From Paenibacillus_E oryzisoli_A (GTDB taxonomy: Bacteria > Bacillota > Bacilli > Paenibacillales > NBRC-103111), in contig NZ_JBCMUN010000012.1 of the NCBI RefSeq assembly GCF_050467285.1, positions 248,001-312,000 of the forward strand: 64,000 nt of DNA, read 5' to 3'. Shown here in pieces: positions 52,319 to 61,182 of this stretch. The first letter of the stretch is position 1, and the number at the start of each line of letters is the position of its first letter. The notes under the pieces are model-generated. The model was not told the origin of the DNA. It worked only from the letters and a program-made list of their open reading frames with translations, and did not search any database. The position numbers were made by a program, and so were the translations under genes.

Positions 52319-54142
52319 ATGCGCTCGGAAACGTATGCTGCCAAAACCAACGTACCACCGTCTGTAAAGCCTGCTCCGGCAAGCGCCGGAACAACCTTGT
52401 CGCGAATGTCGCTGCTCGCATCCAACATGACCACGCTGCACCAAACGATCGGCAACCAAGCGGTTGGCAGGATGTTGGCGTCTCATGCAGGACCTGGCGG
52501 AGCGGTGCCATCACGCGCTTGGTCTAGAAACCGGCTATCCCCAAGTTCGACCAATGCCTCTTCCATCTCGCAAATGTCCTCTGCATCGGACAAGCCGATT
52601 CAACGCGCGCTCGTGACTGTCGATGATATTGAGCGCAGCAAAAAGAAAAAGGGAAAGGGGTATTCCTGGGACGCTTTTAAACAAAGAATTGCAAAAGACA
52701 AGCAAACGCTTAAAGGCCATTCAACTGGAAGGGGGGCCAAGGTCAATTCCGCTGGACACAACAGCAAGGACATGCAAACCGAGATCGAATGGGGAGCCGC
52801 GCACCCCAAAACCGGGGAAGGAACCAGCGTTACAGCGACGCTTGGGCCCGATCACCTGCTAGGCGGTCCGCCGGATAATCAGGCTGTGGCCAGTCGCGTC
52901 AATGCGCTGAAAGCTTTATCCGGCGACACTTACATCGCGGGACATTTACTGAATGATAATTTGGGCGGATCGGGCAGGAGTTCCTTGAACTTGACAGCGA
53001 TTCCTTCGGGAGCTAACAGCCTGCATAGCGCACATATTGAGGAAGGCATCAAGAACAAAGTAAATATACAAGGCAGATGGTATAAATACATCATCGATGT
53101 AGATTACAGCACGGACAAAAAAGAGTTTGAAGAAGACGCCAAAAATATAAAAAAATATAATAAAGCCACCGCAGGGGGGGCGCCAAAAGGAATAGAGGTT
53201 GAAACCGACGATGAGGGAACAGCGACGGTAGAAGTCACCTATGCCTCCAAACTTACAGCAAAATGGTTCAGCCTGGATGTCGAGGGCAAGCAATTTGGCT
53301 ATCAGCATGAGGATAGCATTGCGATCGACTCGCCTCTGAAAAGTGCGAAAAAAGATAAAAAGAGAGTTAAAGCCACGATAGAAAAAGGATTGAAGCATGA
53401 AAGAAAGAGAAGAGTGAAAGTTAAAAACGGATGGGACACATATAAAAGTACACATATACACAATAAAGCAAAAACAGAAATCGCTAAGGGCGACATCGTG
53501 TTGAACAATACGAGAGAGGTCAGAGTTATTATGAATCGCTTTGTCCCTGTTCTTGAAACCTTGAGGGAACTCAAGAACAAAGACGCCCGAATCATCCAGT
53601 TGCAGAAAGAATTGGCGGATTCAAATGCCGGGCATGACATACAAATGGGGAATAAAAACGGCGAATTGGCCCTTTTAAAGAAGGAGATGAAAGAACTTAC
53701 GCAATCTTACACAGCTATTATTCAAAATCTGAATGACGACATCGCCGAATTGGAGCAGGCAAACGAAGCAATATCGCTTCGATTGATGGAAGATCAGGAG
53801 ACACTTCAACAGATCGACCAGTTAAATGATGATTTAACACTTCGGGTACGAGAAGATGAGCAAACTATCAACAATTTGGAAGTGCTGACCGACGAACTTG
53901 GCACGAGAGCGGAGGGTGACGAAATTGAAATAAAAAAATTAAAACAGCTTAATGCTGAATTAGAGCGCAGCACGGTGGAAAAAGATCAAGAGATTCTGAG
54001 ATTAAAAATGATGATTCAAGAATTAAAAGGTCAAACATCTTCCTCGCAATCCAAAGGAATTCCAAAGAGGAAAGGTAAAAAGAGGAAATTAAAACAGGAT
54101 TTTAAGCCGTCTAAAAGGAGAAAAGGGCAAACGCAATCCTGA
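52319..54142 (+). CDS. Candidate nuclease toxin/effector with long coiled coil
   Basis: 607 residues and no signal peptide. Residues about 39-52 read LHQTIGNQAVGRML, a motif common near the N-terminus of DUF4157-type and contractile-injection-associated effectors. Residues about 195-250 (YIAGHLLNDNLGGSGRSSLNLTAIPSGANSLHSAHIEEGIKN) match the GH...N...LGG...NL...AN...H...E pattern of DNA/RNA non-specific endonucleases (Endonuclease_NS_2), with the GH His as probable catalytic base. Residues about 405-575 are a heptad coiled coil and the last 30 are Lys/Arg-rich. TAGGAGGA lies 9 nt before the ATG at 52319. No immunity gene or injection machinery is visible nearby. The 3' half is AT-richer than neighbours, which suggests transfer. 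Confidence 0.7.
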   Translation: MRSETYAAKTNVPPSVKPAPASAGTTLSRMSLLASNMTTLHQTIGNQAVGRMLASHAGPGGAVPSRAWSRNRLSPSSTNASSISQMSSASDKPIQRALVTVDDIERSKKKKGKGYSWDAFKQRIAKDKQTLKGHSTGRGAKVNSAGHNSKDMQTEIEWGAAHPKTGEGTSVTATLGPDHLLGGPPDNQAVASRVNALKALSGDTYIAGHLLNDNLGGSGRSSLNLTAIPSGANSLHSAHIEEGIKNKVNIQGRWYKYIIDVDYSTDKKEFEEDAKNIKKYNKATAGGAPKGIEVETDDEGTATVEVTYASKLTAKWFSLDVEGKQFGYQHEDSIAIDSPLKSAKKDKKRVKATIEKGLKHERKRRVKVKNGWDTYKSTHIHNKAKTEIAKGDIVLNNTREVRVIMNRFVPVLETLRELKNKDARIIQLQKELADSNAGHDIQMGNKNGELALLKKEMKELTQSYTAIIQNLNDDIAELEQANEAISLRLMEDQETLQQIDQLNDDLTLRVREDEQTINNLEVLTDELGTRAEGDEIEIKKLKQLNAELERSTVEKDQEILRLKMMIQELKGQTSSSQSKGIPKRKGKKRKLKQDFKPSKRRKGQTQS

Positions 54143-54185
54143 TGGGGAATTCCAGCAGCCCCATGGGCAGAATGGCCCCCTGCCA

Positions 54186-54213
54186 TTGGAACCTCGTACA
54201 AATTTCCTATACT
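54186..54213 (+). promoter_or_regulatory. Promoter before the large secreted protein gene
   Basis: TTGGAA (54186-54191), a 16-bp spacer and TATACT (54208-54213), about 110 bases before the start codon. Confidence 0.6.
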
Positions 54214-54324
54214 TTACAAATTTTTATCACCACTTCCTTTTGAACCATGGTAAAATAAGGGGGCTTCACGGGCCGCCCAGGGGGACGAGCCCAGCATTTA
54301 TTCATGCCGAGGAGGAAAAGTGGA

Positions 54325-57300
54325 ATGAGTAAGCTTCGAGGATGGAAAAGGAAGCTCCTGAAAGCCGGACTTGCGCTGTCGATGGCGCTTCCGTTACAGG
54401 TGTTGACCGTGCAGGCGGTCATGGCGGAGGGGCCGAGCGATCCCGCGCCGTATATCGATGCGAAGGTCGTGAACGGCAACGCAGGCAAAAAAGTACTGTT
54501 CGACAACGCACACGCCCAGACGGCGGGGGCCGCAGATTGGGTCATAGACGGCGGGTTTTCGGATTTTGGGAATGCGCTGGCGAACAACGGCTATTATGTA
54601 AAAGAATTGCGCAAAACGACGCCGATTACTTTGGCGGATTTGAGCGGTTATGATGTTTTTGTAGTAGCGGAATCCAACGTTCCGTATAAAACAAGCGAGC
54701 AAGCGGCCATGGCGCAATACGTGCAGGCGGGCGGCAGCATTTTCTTCATTGGCGATCACTACAATGCCGACCGGAACAAGAACCGCTGGGACGGTTCTGA
54801 GGTGTTCAACGGCTACCGCAGGGGCGCATGGGCGAACCCGGCGAGCGGCATGAGCGCGGAAGAAGCGGCTTCTTCCGCGATGCAGGACGTCGCAAGCTCG
54901 GATTGGCTGGCGACGAACTTCGGCGTGCGCTTCCGGTATAACGCGCTCGGCGATATTAACGCAAACAACGTCGTAGCGCCTGCGCAGGCGTTCGGCATTA
55001 CAACAGGCGTGTCCAGCGTCGCGATGCACGCGGGCTCGACGCTCGCGATCATCGACCCGACCAAGGCGAAAGGGATCGTGTATCTCCCGCAAACGAACGA
55101 AGCTTGGGCGAGCGCGGTGGATCAAGGCGTGTACAACGGCGGCGGCGTAGCCGAGGGGCCGTTTGTCGCGGTTGCGAAGTCAGGCGCAGGCAAAGCGGGC
55201 TTTATCGGCGACTCCTCACCGGTTGAGGATGCGACGCCGAAATATGTGCGCGAAGATACGGGCGCGAAAAAGACGACCTACGACGGCTTCAAAGAAGTCG
55301 ACGACGGCACGCTGCTCGTGAACATGGTGAACTGGCTCGCGACCAAAGAAAGCTACACGAGCTTCTCCGACGTCAGCGGCCTGCAGCTTGATCAGCCGAC
55401 GCAGCTGCTGCCGTTTGAGACACCGGCGGTATCGACTGAGCCGCAGCCTGAGCCATGGGCGGCGCCGAACGCCGGCTACAAATGGTATGACCGCAGCACG
55501 TTCAAAGCGGGCTCCTACGGCGGCCCGACAGCTACGGCTGCAGCGGCGTACAGCTTCGTGCACCAGGCGGTGCTGCCGAATAACGCGGACTTCCCGATCC
55601 GCGTCGTGATCGACAACCTGCCGGCGAATACGACGGTGACGGGCTTCTCCCTCGGCATTTACAAAGTCAGCGGCGGCGCGCAAATCGCCAAAGTGCAAAA
55701 TGCCGACGGCACATGGCCGACCGCGTACGGCTACAGCTCGGCGTTCTCCTTGACGTCGGACATCAACGGCCACGCAACGAAGGATCTGCTGGTGCGGGTA
55801 CTGCCGGGCACGACGGACGCATCGAACCTGCGCTTGCGCCAGAACGGCACAAACCTCAAAACCGAAGCGGTGACGCTCGGCAATGTGCCGGTCGAGGAAC
55901 TTCCGGGTGAGGAAGATCCAATTCCGGCTAAGATTTCAGTCGCTGAGGCGCGGACGAAGGCGGCCGGTACGCTCGTTACGGTGGAAGGCGTCGTGACGAC
56001 GGAGCCGGGCGCTTTTGGCGGGCAGGCGTTTTACTTGCAGGATGCAACGGGCGGATCCTACGTATTCCAAGCCTTGAGCGGCTTCCACCAAGGGGATGTC
56101 GTGAAGGTGACGGCGTCGACCGCTTTGTATAACACGGAATTCGAGCTTTCGGATCCGGTGGCAATTGCCAAAACAGGCACTTCCGTTTTGCCGGCCGCTT
56201 CCGATGTGACCGCGGTGACCGCGGACAATCAAGGGCAATTGGTTCGCCTGAGCGATGTGACGATCTCTAATATCATTTCTGCGACACCTGCAGGCTCGTT
56301 TGAGTTTGATGCGGTAAAAGACGGCGTCAGCAACCACGTTCGCGTCGATACGCGTACAGGTCTCTCGCAGAGCGCGTTCCCTTATCAGGAAGGGGATACC
56401 GTGACGATTCAAGGGGTTGCGGCGATTTTCAAAGGGGTATTCCAACTGAAACCGCGCGGGCTTGGCGATTTTGCGCAGGCGGCAGATACGACGGCTCCCG
56501 TGACGACAGCGGTTGTGTCCGGCACGCCAAACGCTGCGGGCTGGCTGAATGCAGATGCGACAGTGACACTGTCGGCAACCGATGATCGTGCGGGCGAGAT
56601 TGTTACAAACTACGATGTGAATGGTGGGGCTTCCACCGTGTACAGCGCACCGATTCCGATGCAGACGGAAGGTGTAACGATCCTTCGTTATTCCTCGACG
56701 GACGCGGCAGGCAATAGCGAAGCTGTGAAGTCGCTGGACGTTCGTTTGGATAAAACAGCGCCTACTGCGGTGCTGACCCAATCGGGGCACGCTGTAGGCG
56801 ACGTTACGGTGGATGCGCCGGTGACGTTTGAATTGGCTGGTACGGACACAGTATCCGGCGTGGCGGAGCAAGCTTTGACGCTGGATGGCGCTGCGATAGT
56901 GAGCGGCCAAGCGATCCCTGCGGGCAGCCTGGCGGTTGGCGCACACACGGTTGCTTACCGCGTAGTGGATGTGGCCGGCAACGTGACAGAGGCTTCGGCT
57001 CTTTTCCAAGTGAAGAACGCACCTGTAGTCGACGCTGGTGTACCAGGTGTTCCCGTGCTTTCGTCGAACAGTGGCTATGCGTATGGCTTGCAGGACGGCA
57101 ACTACACCGTCACAATGAACATGTGGTGGGGACTGAACGGATCCGAGTTCAAATTGTATGAAAATGGCGTGCTCGTGAGCACGACGGCATTGACGAAAGC
57201 ATCGCCTGCTGCGCAAACCGCAGTTTGGACGGTAAAAGGCAAATCAAACGGCACTTATACGTATGTAGGGGAATTGATCAATTCGGCAGGCAAAACCGTG

Positions 57301-57615
57301 AGCAAACCGCTTGTCGTGAAAGTAACGGATGCGGCGCCAGGCAAGCCGGTGCTGGCGGCAGACAACTGGGAAGGTGACGGCAGCTATAAAGTGTCTATGA
57401 ACATGTGGTGGGGCACGAACGCCACCGAGTACCGTCTCTATGAGAACGGCGTGCTCATCGACACGAAGAGCCTGACGGCGGCAACGCCTGGCGCGCAAAG
57501 CGCGGTGACCGCGGTCACCGGCAAAGCCATCGGCGTGTACGAGTACCGCTGCGAGCTCGTGAACGCAGCCGGCGTCACGTCCAGCGAGAAGCTGACAGTG
57601 ACGGTAACGCACTAA
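54325..57615 (+). CDS. Large secreted multidomain protein (GATase-like, OB-fold, Ig-like, C-terminal modules)
   Basis: About 1,096 residues. Signal peptide 1-34 (KLLKAGLALSMALPLQ...VMA), a Rossmann/GATase1-like domain at about 45-340 (KVLFDNAHAQTAGAADWVIDGGF; YVQAGGSIFFIGDHYNADRN), a beta-rich middle region, a YhcR-type OB-fold at about 536-710 (AGTLVTVEGVVTTEPGAFGGQAFYLQD), an Ig-like bacterial domain (about 718-890), and two C-terminal modules of about 95 residues (YTVTMNMWWGLNGSEFKLYENG; YKVSMNMWWGTNATEYRLYENG) seen in Paenibacillus chitinases. It resembles proteins annotated as secreted endonuclease or DNA-binding, but no nuclease active site is seen. The ATG at 54325 has GAGGAGGA 8 nt upstream; the ATG at 54304 does not. 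Confidence 0.85.
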   Translation: MSKLRGWKRKLLKAGLALSMALPLQVLTVQAVMAEGPSDPAPYIDAKVVNGNAGKKVLFDNAHAQTAGAADWVIDGGFSDFGNALANNGYYVKELRKTTPITLADLSGYDVFVVAESNVPYKTSEQAAMAQYVQAGGSIFFIGDHYNADRNKNRWDGSEVFNGYRRGAWANPASGMSAEEAASSAMQDVASSDWLATNFGVRFRYNALGDINANNVVAPAQAFGITTGVSSVAMHAGSTLAIIDPTKAKGIVYLPQTNEAWASAVDQGVYNGGGVAEGPFVAVAKSGAGKAGFIGDSSPVEDATPKYVREDTGAKKTTYDGFKEVDDGTLLVNMVNWLATKESYTSFSDVSGLQLDQPTQLLPFETPAVSTEPQPEPWAAPNAGYKWYDRSTFKAGSYGGPTATAAAAYSFVHQAVLPNNADFPIRVVIDNLPANTTVTGFSLGIYKVSGGAQIAKVQNADGTWPTAYGYSSAFSLTSDINGHATKDLLVRVLPGTTDASNLRLRQNGTNLKTEAVTLGNVPVEELPGEEDPIPAKISVAEARTKAAGTLVTVEGVVTTEPGAFGGQAFYLQDATGGSYVFQALSGFHQGDVVKVTASTALYNTEFELSDPVAIAKTGTSVLPAASDVTAVTADNQGQLVRLSDVTISNIISATPAGSFEFDAVKDGVSNHVRVDTRTGLSQSAFPYQEGDTVTIQGVAAIFKGVFQLKPRGLGDFAQAADTTAPVTTAVVSGTPNAAGWLNADATVTLSATDDRAGEIVTNYDVNGGASTVYSAPIPMQTEGVTILRYSSTDAAGNSEAVKSLDVRLDKTAPTAVLTQSGHAVGDVTVDAPVTFELAGTDTVSGVAEQALTLDGAAIVSGQAIPAGSLAVGAHTVAYRVVDVAGNVTEASALFQVKNAPVVDAGVPGVPVLSSNSGYAYGLQDGNYTVTMNMWWGLNGSEFKLYENGVLVSTTALTKASPAAQTAVWTVKGKSNGTYTYVGELINSAGKTVSKPLVVKVTDAAPGKPVLAADNWEGDGSYKVSMNMWWGTNATEYRLYENGVLIDTKSLTAATPGAQSAVTAVTGKAIGVYEYRCELVNAAGVTSSEKLTVTVTH

Positions 57616-57643
57616 GCTAAGCGGGGTAACCGCGAGGTAACAA

Positions 57644-57682
57644 AAAGAGGGACCTGACGATGAAGCGTCGGGTCTCTTTTTT
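57644..57682 (+). terminator. Terminator of the large secreted protein gene
   Basis: AAAGAGGGACCTGACG pairs with CGTCGGGTCTCTTTTTT around a 6-base loop with two G-T/mismatch positions, and ends in a T run. Confidence 0.92.
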
Positions 57683-57849
57683 GGTGCGGCGTGCACCCGA
57701 GGTAGACGCACCAGTCCCGATCTATCGGGTAGGGGCAGTTGTGGGTGCGAGTACAGGTTTTGGGCATCTGAGGGCGTTGTCTCTAAATCCGCTAGAGGCT
57801 TGACCAACCGCGTTCGCCGCCAACCTAATGACACGTTGAGGCCGTACGC

Positions 57850-58043
57850 ACCTGTATTTTCTACAGCAAATTTCTGTTTTCAGCGCGAAAAATTTCAAAG
57901 ACTTGCATTTCATACAGTAAATTCGGTTGATTTTACCGTAAAATGGGGGGAATACAACCTATTTTTGAAAAATACATGTACTTTTTGCAGGATTAATGAT
58001 TCTTTCGCATGTTAATGCAGAATTACATGTATTTTTTACAGGT
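57850..58043. repeat. Four-dyad intergenic array, word family E (copy 2)
   Basis: ACCTGTATTTTCTACAGCA (centre 57859), ACTTGCATTTCATACAGTA (57910), ACATGTACTTTTTGCAGGA (57983) and ACATGTATTTTTTACAGGT (58034) are spaced 51, 73 and 51 bp. The block is AT-rich against GC-rich surroundings. It lies between the terminator at 57644 and the end of the minus-strand AraC gene; 58075-58123 also has a short GGCTACTCCCA tandem. Confidence 0.87.
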
Positions 58044-58123
58044 TCGCACACCGGGAACGCTCGCCCGCCCGCCAGGAGGCTGGACCCAGGCTACTCCCAG
58101 GCTACTCCCAGGCTACTCCCAGG

Positions 58124-59167
58124 CTATTCCCGCCCCTCGCCACGATGCTTCGGCTTGAATTCGCTCGGCGATTGTCCCGTCCAACGCCGGAACTGCCTCG
58201 AGAAGTGGCTGGCTGACTGGAACCCCAGCCGCTCCGCGATGTCCGCCACCGGCAGGTGCGTGGTGACGAGCAGTTCTTTCGCCAGCTTGAGCTTTTGCTG
58301 GCTCATGTACTGCCGGGGTGACAGGCCGTACACCCGGGAAAAAAGCTTGCTGCACTGGCTGCGGCTCATGTTCAGCTCTTTGGCGATGCCGGCGATGGTC
58401 GCCTCGCCGTCGCCTGACAACCCCAGCGCCAGCTTCTCCTCAATCAGGTGCGCAACCTCGGTTGCGAACAAGGACGCGTCGCCGGCGGGGGCCACTGCTT
58501 CGCTCGCCGCCTTGTGCCGCCGCCGCCCTCCTGGCCCGCTCGCGCCGGGATGCTCGCGAACATACGCCAGCACATCATGAATGATGAGCAGCGTATACGA
58601 CTGCACGAGCAGCTTGTCTTCGAAGCGCAGCGAGACAGGGGCATGCTGCGGCTGCTCCCGCCCGCGATCTTCCGCCCGCCCCGCATCGACCCTCCGCTCA
58701 TATTTCCGCCCATCTCCGTTGGTGCTGTACTCCATGGCTGCACCCGCGCCTGCGCCTCCCAGCTCCGGATTTCGCTCCGACACCTGCTCCAGCTCGCCGA
58801 CATAGTGCCGCAGATTCCGCGAGGCCGCTTCCTCGGCCGTGATGAGCCGGTACGGCTCGGCGGCAAGGAGGCTGCGAACCTCCGGATCGTCCAGATCAAA
58901 ATGGACGTTAAAATACCGGTACGCCCCAACGAACGGATTGGCCGTTCTATGCCGGACGCCGCTCTTGATGAGCAGCCAGTCGCCGGCGCGCAGGGTGATC
59001 GTGCTGCGCTGCACGTCTTGCACCACTTCACCTTCGAGGCAGTACAACAGCTCGAACAAATGGTGATGGTGCAGCGGGTACGTCCAGCCCGGGGGCTGAA
59101 CCCCAAAGTGACAGCCGATGACCTGCAAGGTCTGCACGATATTCGGAAAGCGGTACGATTGTTCCAT
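58124..59167 (-). CDS. AraC-family transcriptional regulator
   Basis: 347 residues: cupin-like sensor domain (YPLHHHHLFELLYCLEGEVVQDV; LRAGDWLLIKSGVRHR) at about 25-115, then a low-complexity Gly/Arg/Glu-rich linker near 135-180, and two AraC helix-turn-helix segments at the C-terminus (ATIAGIAKELNMSRSQCSKLFSRVYGLS; VADIAERLGFQSASHFSRQFRRWTGQSP). It is divergent from the GH35 beta-galactosidase and probably activates it in response to a sugar. Confidence 0.92.
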   Translation of the reverse strand: MEQSYRFPNIVQTLQVIGCHFGVQPPGWTYPLHHHHLFELLYCLEGEVVQDVQRSTITLRAGDWLLIKSGVRHRTANPFVGAYRYFNVHFDLDDPEVRSLLAAEPYRLITAEEAASRNLRHYVGELEQVSERNPELGGAGAGAAMEYSTNGDGRKYERRVDAGRAEDRGREQPQHAPVSLRFEDKLLVQSYTLLIIHDVLAYVREHPGASGPGGRRRHKAASEAVAPAGDASLFATEVAHLIEEKLALGLSGDGEATIAGIAKELNMSRSQCSKLFSRVYGLSPRQYMSQQKLKLAKELLVTTHLPVADIAERLGFQSASHFSRQFRRWTGQSPSEFKPKHRGEGRE

Positions 59168-59218
59168 GGAAGCTCCTCCTTATTCCCCCATCATACCACG
59201 CCCACATCCAAGTCAGCA

Positions 59219-59270
59219 CATTTGGTATAGAAATCAACCCATTTGGCGATTGTAGGAACTCCCCTATATA
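59219..59270 (+). promoter_or_regulatory. AraC-type operator and promoter of the GH35 gene
   Basis: CATTTGG occurs at 59219 and 59240, a direct repeat with 21-bp pitch (two helical turns). The second copy overlaps a poor -35 (TTTGGC, 59242-59247) that is 17 bp from TATATA (59265-59270). This is the usual layout for AraC-type activation. Confidence 0.6.
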
Positions 59271-59314
59271 AGCGATGATGGAGGTACAATCACATCATTT
59301 ATGGAGGGACTTCC

Positions 59315-61081
59315 ATGGCAACTTTACAAGCACAAAACCAACAATTTCTACTGGACGGCGAGCCCATTCAACTGTTATCCGGCGCCATCCATTACTTCCG
59401 GGTCGTGCCCGAGTATTGGGAAGACCGGCTGCTTAAGCTGAAAGCCTGCGGCTTCAACACCGTCGAGACGTACCTGCCGTGGAACCTCCACGAGCCGAAG
59501 GAGAACGAGTTCAACTTCAGCGGGTTGGCGGATGTGGAGGCGTTTTGCCGACTAGCGGGGAGTCTGGGGCTGCATGTAATCGTGAGACCGAGCCCGTATA
59601 TCTGCGCGGAGTGGGAGTTCGGCGGTTTTCCGGCGTGGCTGCTGCGCTATCCGGACATCAAGCTGCGCTGCATGAACGACACGTACTTGCAAAAGGTAGA
59701 CCGCTACTACGACGAGCTCATCCCGCGCCTCGTTCCGCTGCAAAGCACGCACGGCGGACCGATCATCGCGATGCAGATTGAGAATGAGTACGGCAGCTAC
59801 GGCACCGATACCGAATATTTAACGTACTTAAAAGATGGCCTCCTAGGGCGCGGCGTCGATGTGCTGCTGTTCACGTCCGACGGGCCGGAGGATGGCATGC
59901 TGCAGGGCGGCACGGTGCCGGGTACGCTGGCCACGGTGAATTTTGGCTCGAAGCCGGAGGAAGCTTTCGCCAAGTTCCGGGAGTACCGCGGGGAGGACCC
60001 GCTCATGTGCATGGAGTACTGGAACGGCTGGTTCGACCACTGGCTGAAGCCGCACCACACGCGAGATGCCGCTGACGTGGCGGACGTGTTCGCGCGCATG
60101 CTAAAGGCTGGCGCTTCGGTCAATTTTTACATGTTCCATGGCGGTACGAACTTCGGGTTCTGGAACGGCGCGAACGATCAGGAAAAATACGAAGCGACCA
60201 TCACGAGCTACGATTACGACTCGCCGTTATCCGAGTGCGGGGACATCACGGACAAATATGTGGCCGTACGGGACGCCATCCTCGCGCACACCGGCCAAAC
60301 CGCCGACCAGTTGCCGCCACTGCCGGCGCCGATCCTTAAGAAAAGCTACGGTACGGTAGCTCTGACTCACAAAGCGGACCTCTTCAGCCAGCTGTCGCAC
60401 CTTTCCGCCGCTGTACGCAACCGCACACCGCTGCCGATGGAGCAGATCGGCCAGGATTACGGGTTCATCGTGTACTCGACGAACGTTTCAGGACCGCGCA
60501 CGGGCGAACAGCTGCGCATTCAAGACGTGCATGACCGTGCGCTTGTCTTCCTGGACGGCGTTTACCAAGGCACGGTGGAGCGCTGGGATAACCGTCCACT
60601 GCCAATGGACATTCCAGTCGGCGGCGCTAAGCTCGACATTCTCGTCGAGAATATGGGGCGCGTCAACTACGGGCACCGGCTGCACGATCCGAAAGGCATC
60701 ACGACCGGCGTGCGGATGAATAATCAGTTTCTTTTTGACTGGACGATATATCCACTCCCGATGGACAATTTAGGGGCATTAACGTTTAATGACGTATCGA
60801 CGTCGAGTCAGGACGCGAACGCCAGCAAGCCGGCCTTTTATCGCGGTGAATTTCAGGTCGCGGAGAAGGGCGATACGTTCCTGCGCACAGATGGCTGGAA
60901 AAAAGGCGTCGTATGGGTGAACGGCTGGAACCTTGGACGTTACTGGGAACAAGGGCCGCAGCGTGCACTCTATGTCCCGGCTCCGCTGCTCAAGCAAGGG
61001 GCGAACGAGATTATCGTGTTCGAGCTGCACGGTACGGAGAACGGCAGCGTAGAGCTGTCCGATAAGCCGGATCTAGGTTAG
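59315..61081 (+). CDS. Beta-galactosidase, glycoside hydrolase family 35
   Basis: 588 residues. FLLDGEPIQLLSGAIHYFRV and LPWNLHEPKENEFNFSG open a GH35 TIM barrel; the acid/base Glu158 is in QIENEYGSYG and the nucleophile Glu234 in CMEYWNGWFDHW. Two beta-sandwich domains follow, ending VNGWNLGRYWEQGPQRALYVP. No signal peptide, so it is cytoplasmic and acts on imported beta-galactosides. ATGGAGGG precedes the ATG. The divergent AraC regulator and downstream MFS transporter suggest a sugar-use locus. Confidence 0.94.
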   Translation: MATLQAQNQQFLLDGEPIQLLSGAIHYFRVVPEYWEDRLLKLKACGFNTVETYLPWNLHEPKENEFNFSGLADVEAFCRLAGSLGLHVIVRPSPYICAEWEFGGFPAWLLRYPDIKLRCMNDTYLQKVDRYYDELIPRLVPLQSTHGGPIIAMQIENEYGSYGTDTEYLTYLKDGLLGRGVDVLLFTSDGPEDGMLQGGTVPGTLATVNFGSKPEEAFAKFREYRGEDPLMCMEYWNGWFDHWLKPHHTRDAADVADVFARMLKAGASVNFYMFHGGTNFGFWNGANDQEKYEATITSYDYDSPLSECGDITDKYVAVRDAILAHTGQTADQLPPLPAPILKKSYGTVALTHKADLFSQLSHLSAAVRNRTPLPMEQIGQDYGFIVYSTNVSGPRTGEQLRIQDVHDRALVFLDGVYQGTVERWDNRPLPMDIPVGGAKLDILVENMGRVNYGHRLHDPKGITTGVRMNNQFLFDWTIYPLPMDNLGALTFNDVSTSSQDANASKPAFYRGEFQVAEKGDTFLRTDGWKKGVVWVNGWNLGRYWEQGPQRALYVPAPLLKQGANEIIVFELHGTENGSVELSDKPDLG

Positions 61082-61182
61082 GTGGCGGAGGCTCCCGGCC
61101 CCAAGCTGGTACCCTGCCCCTGTTGAATCCCCAGCCTCTGCCATGTAAGATGAAAGCATACAGCAAGAGGAAAGGTACAGCT

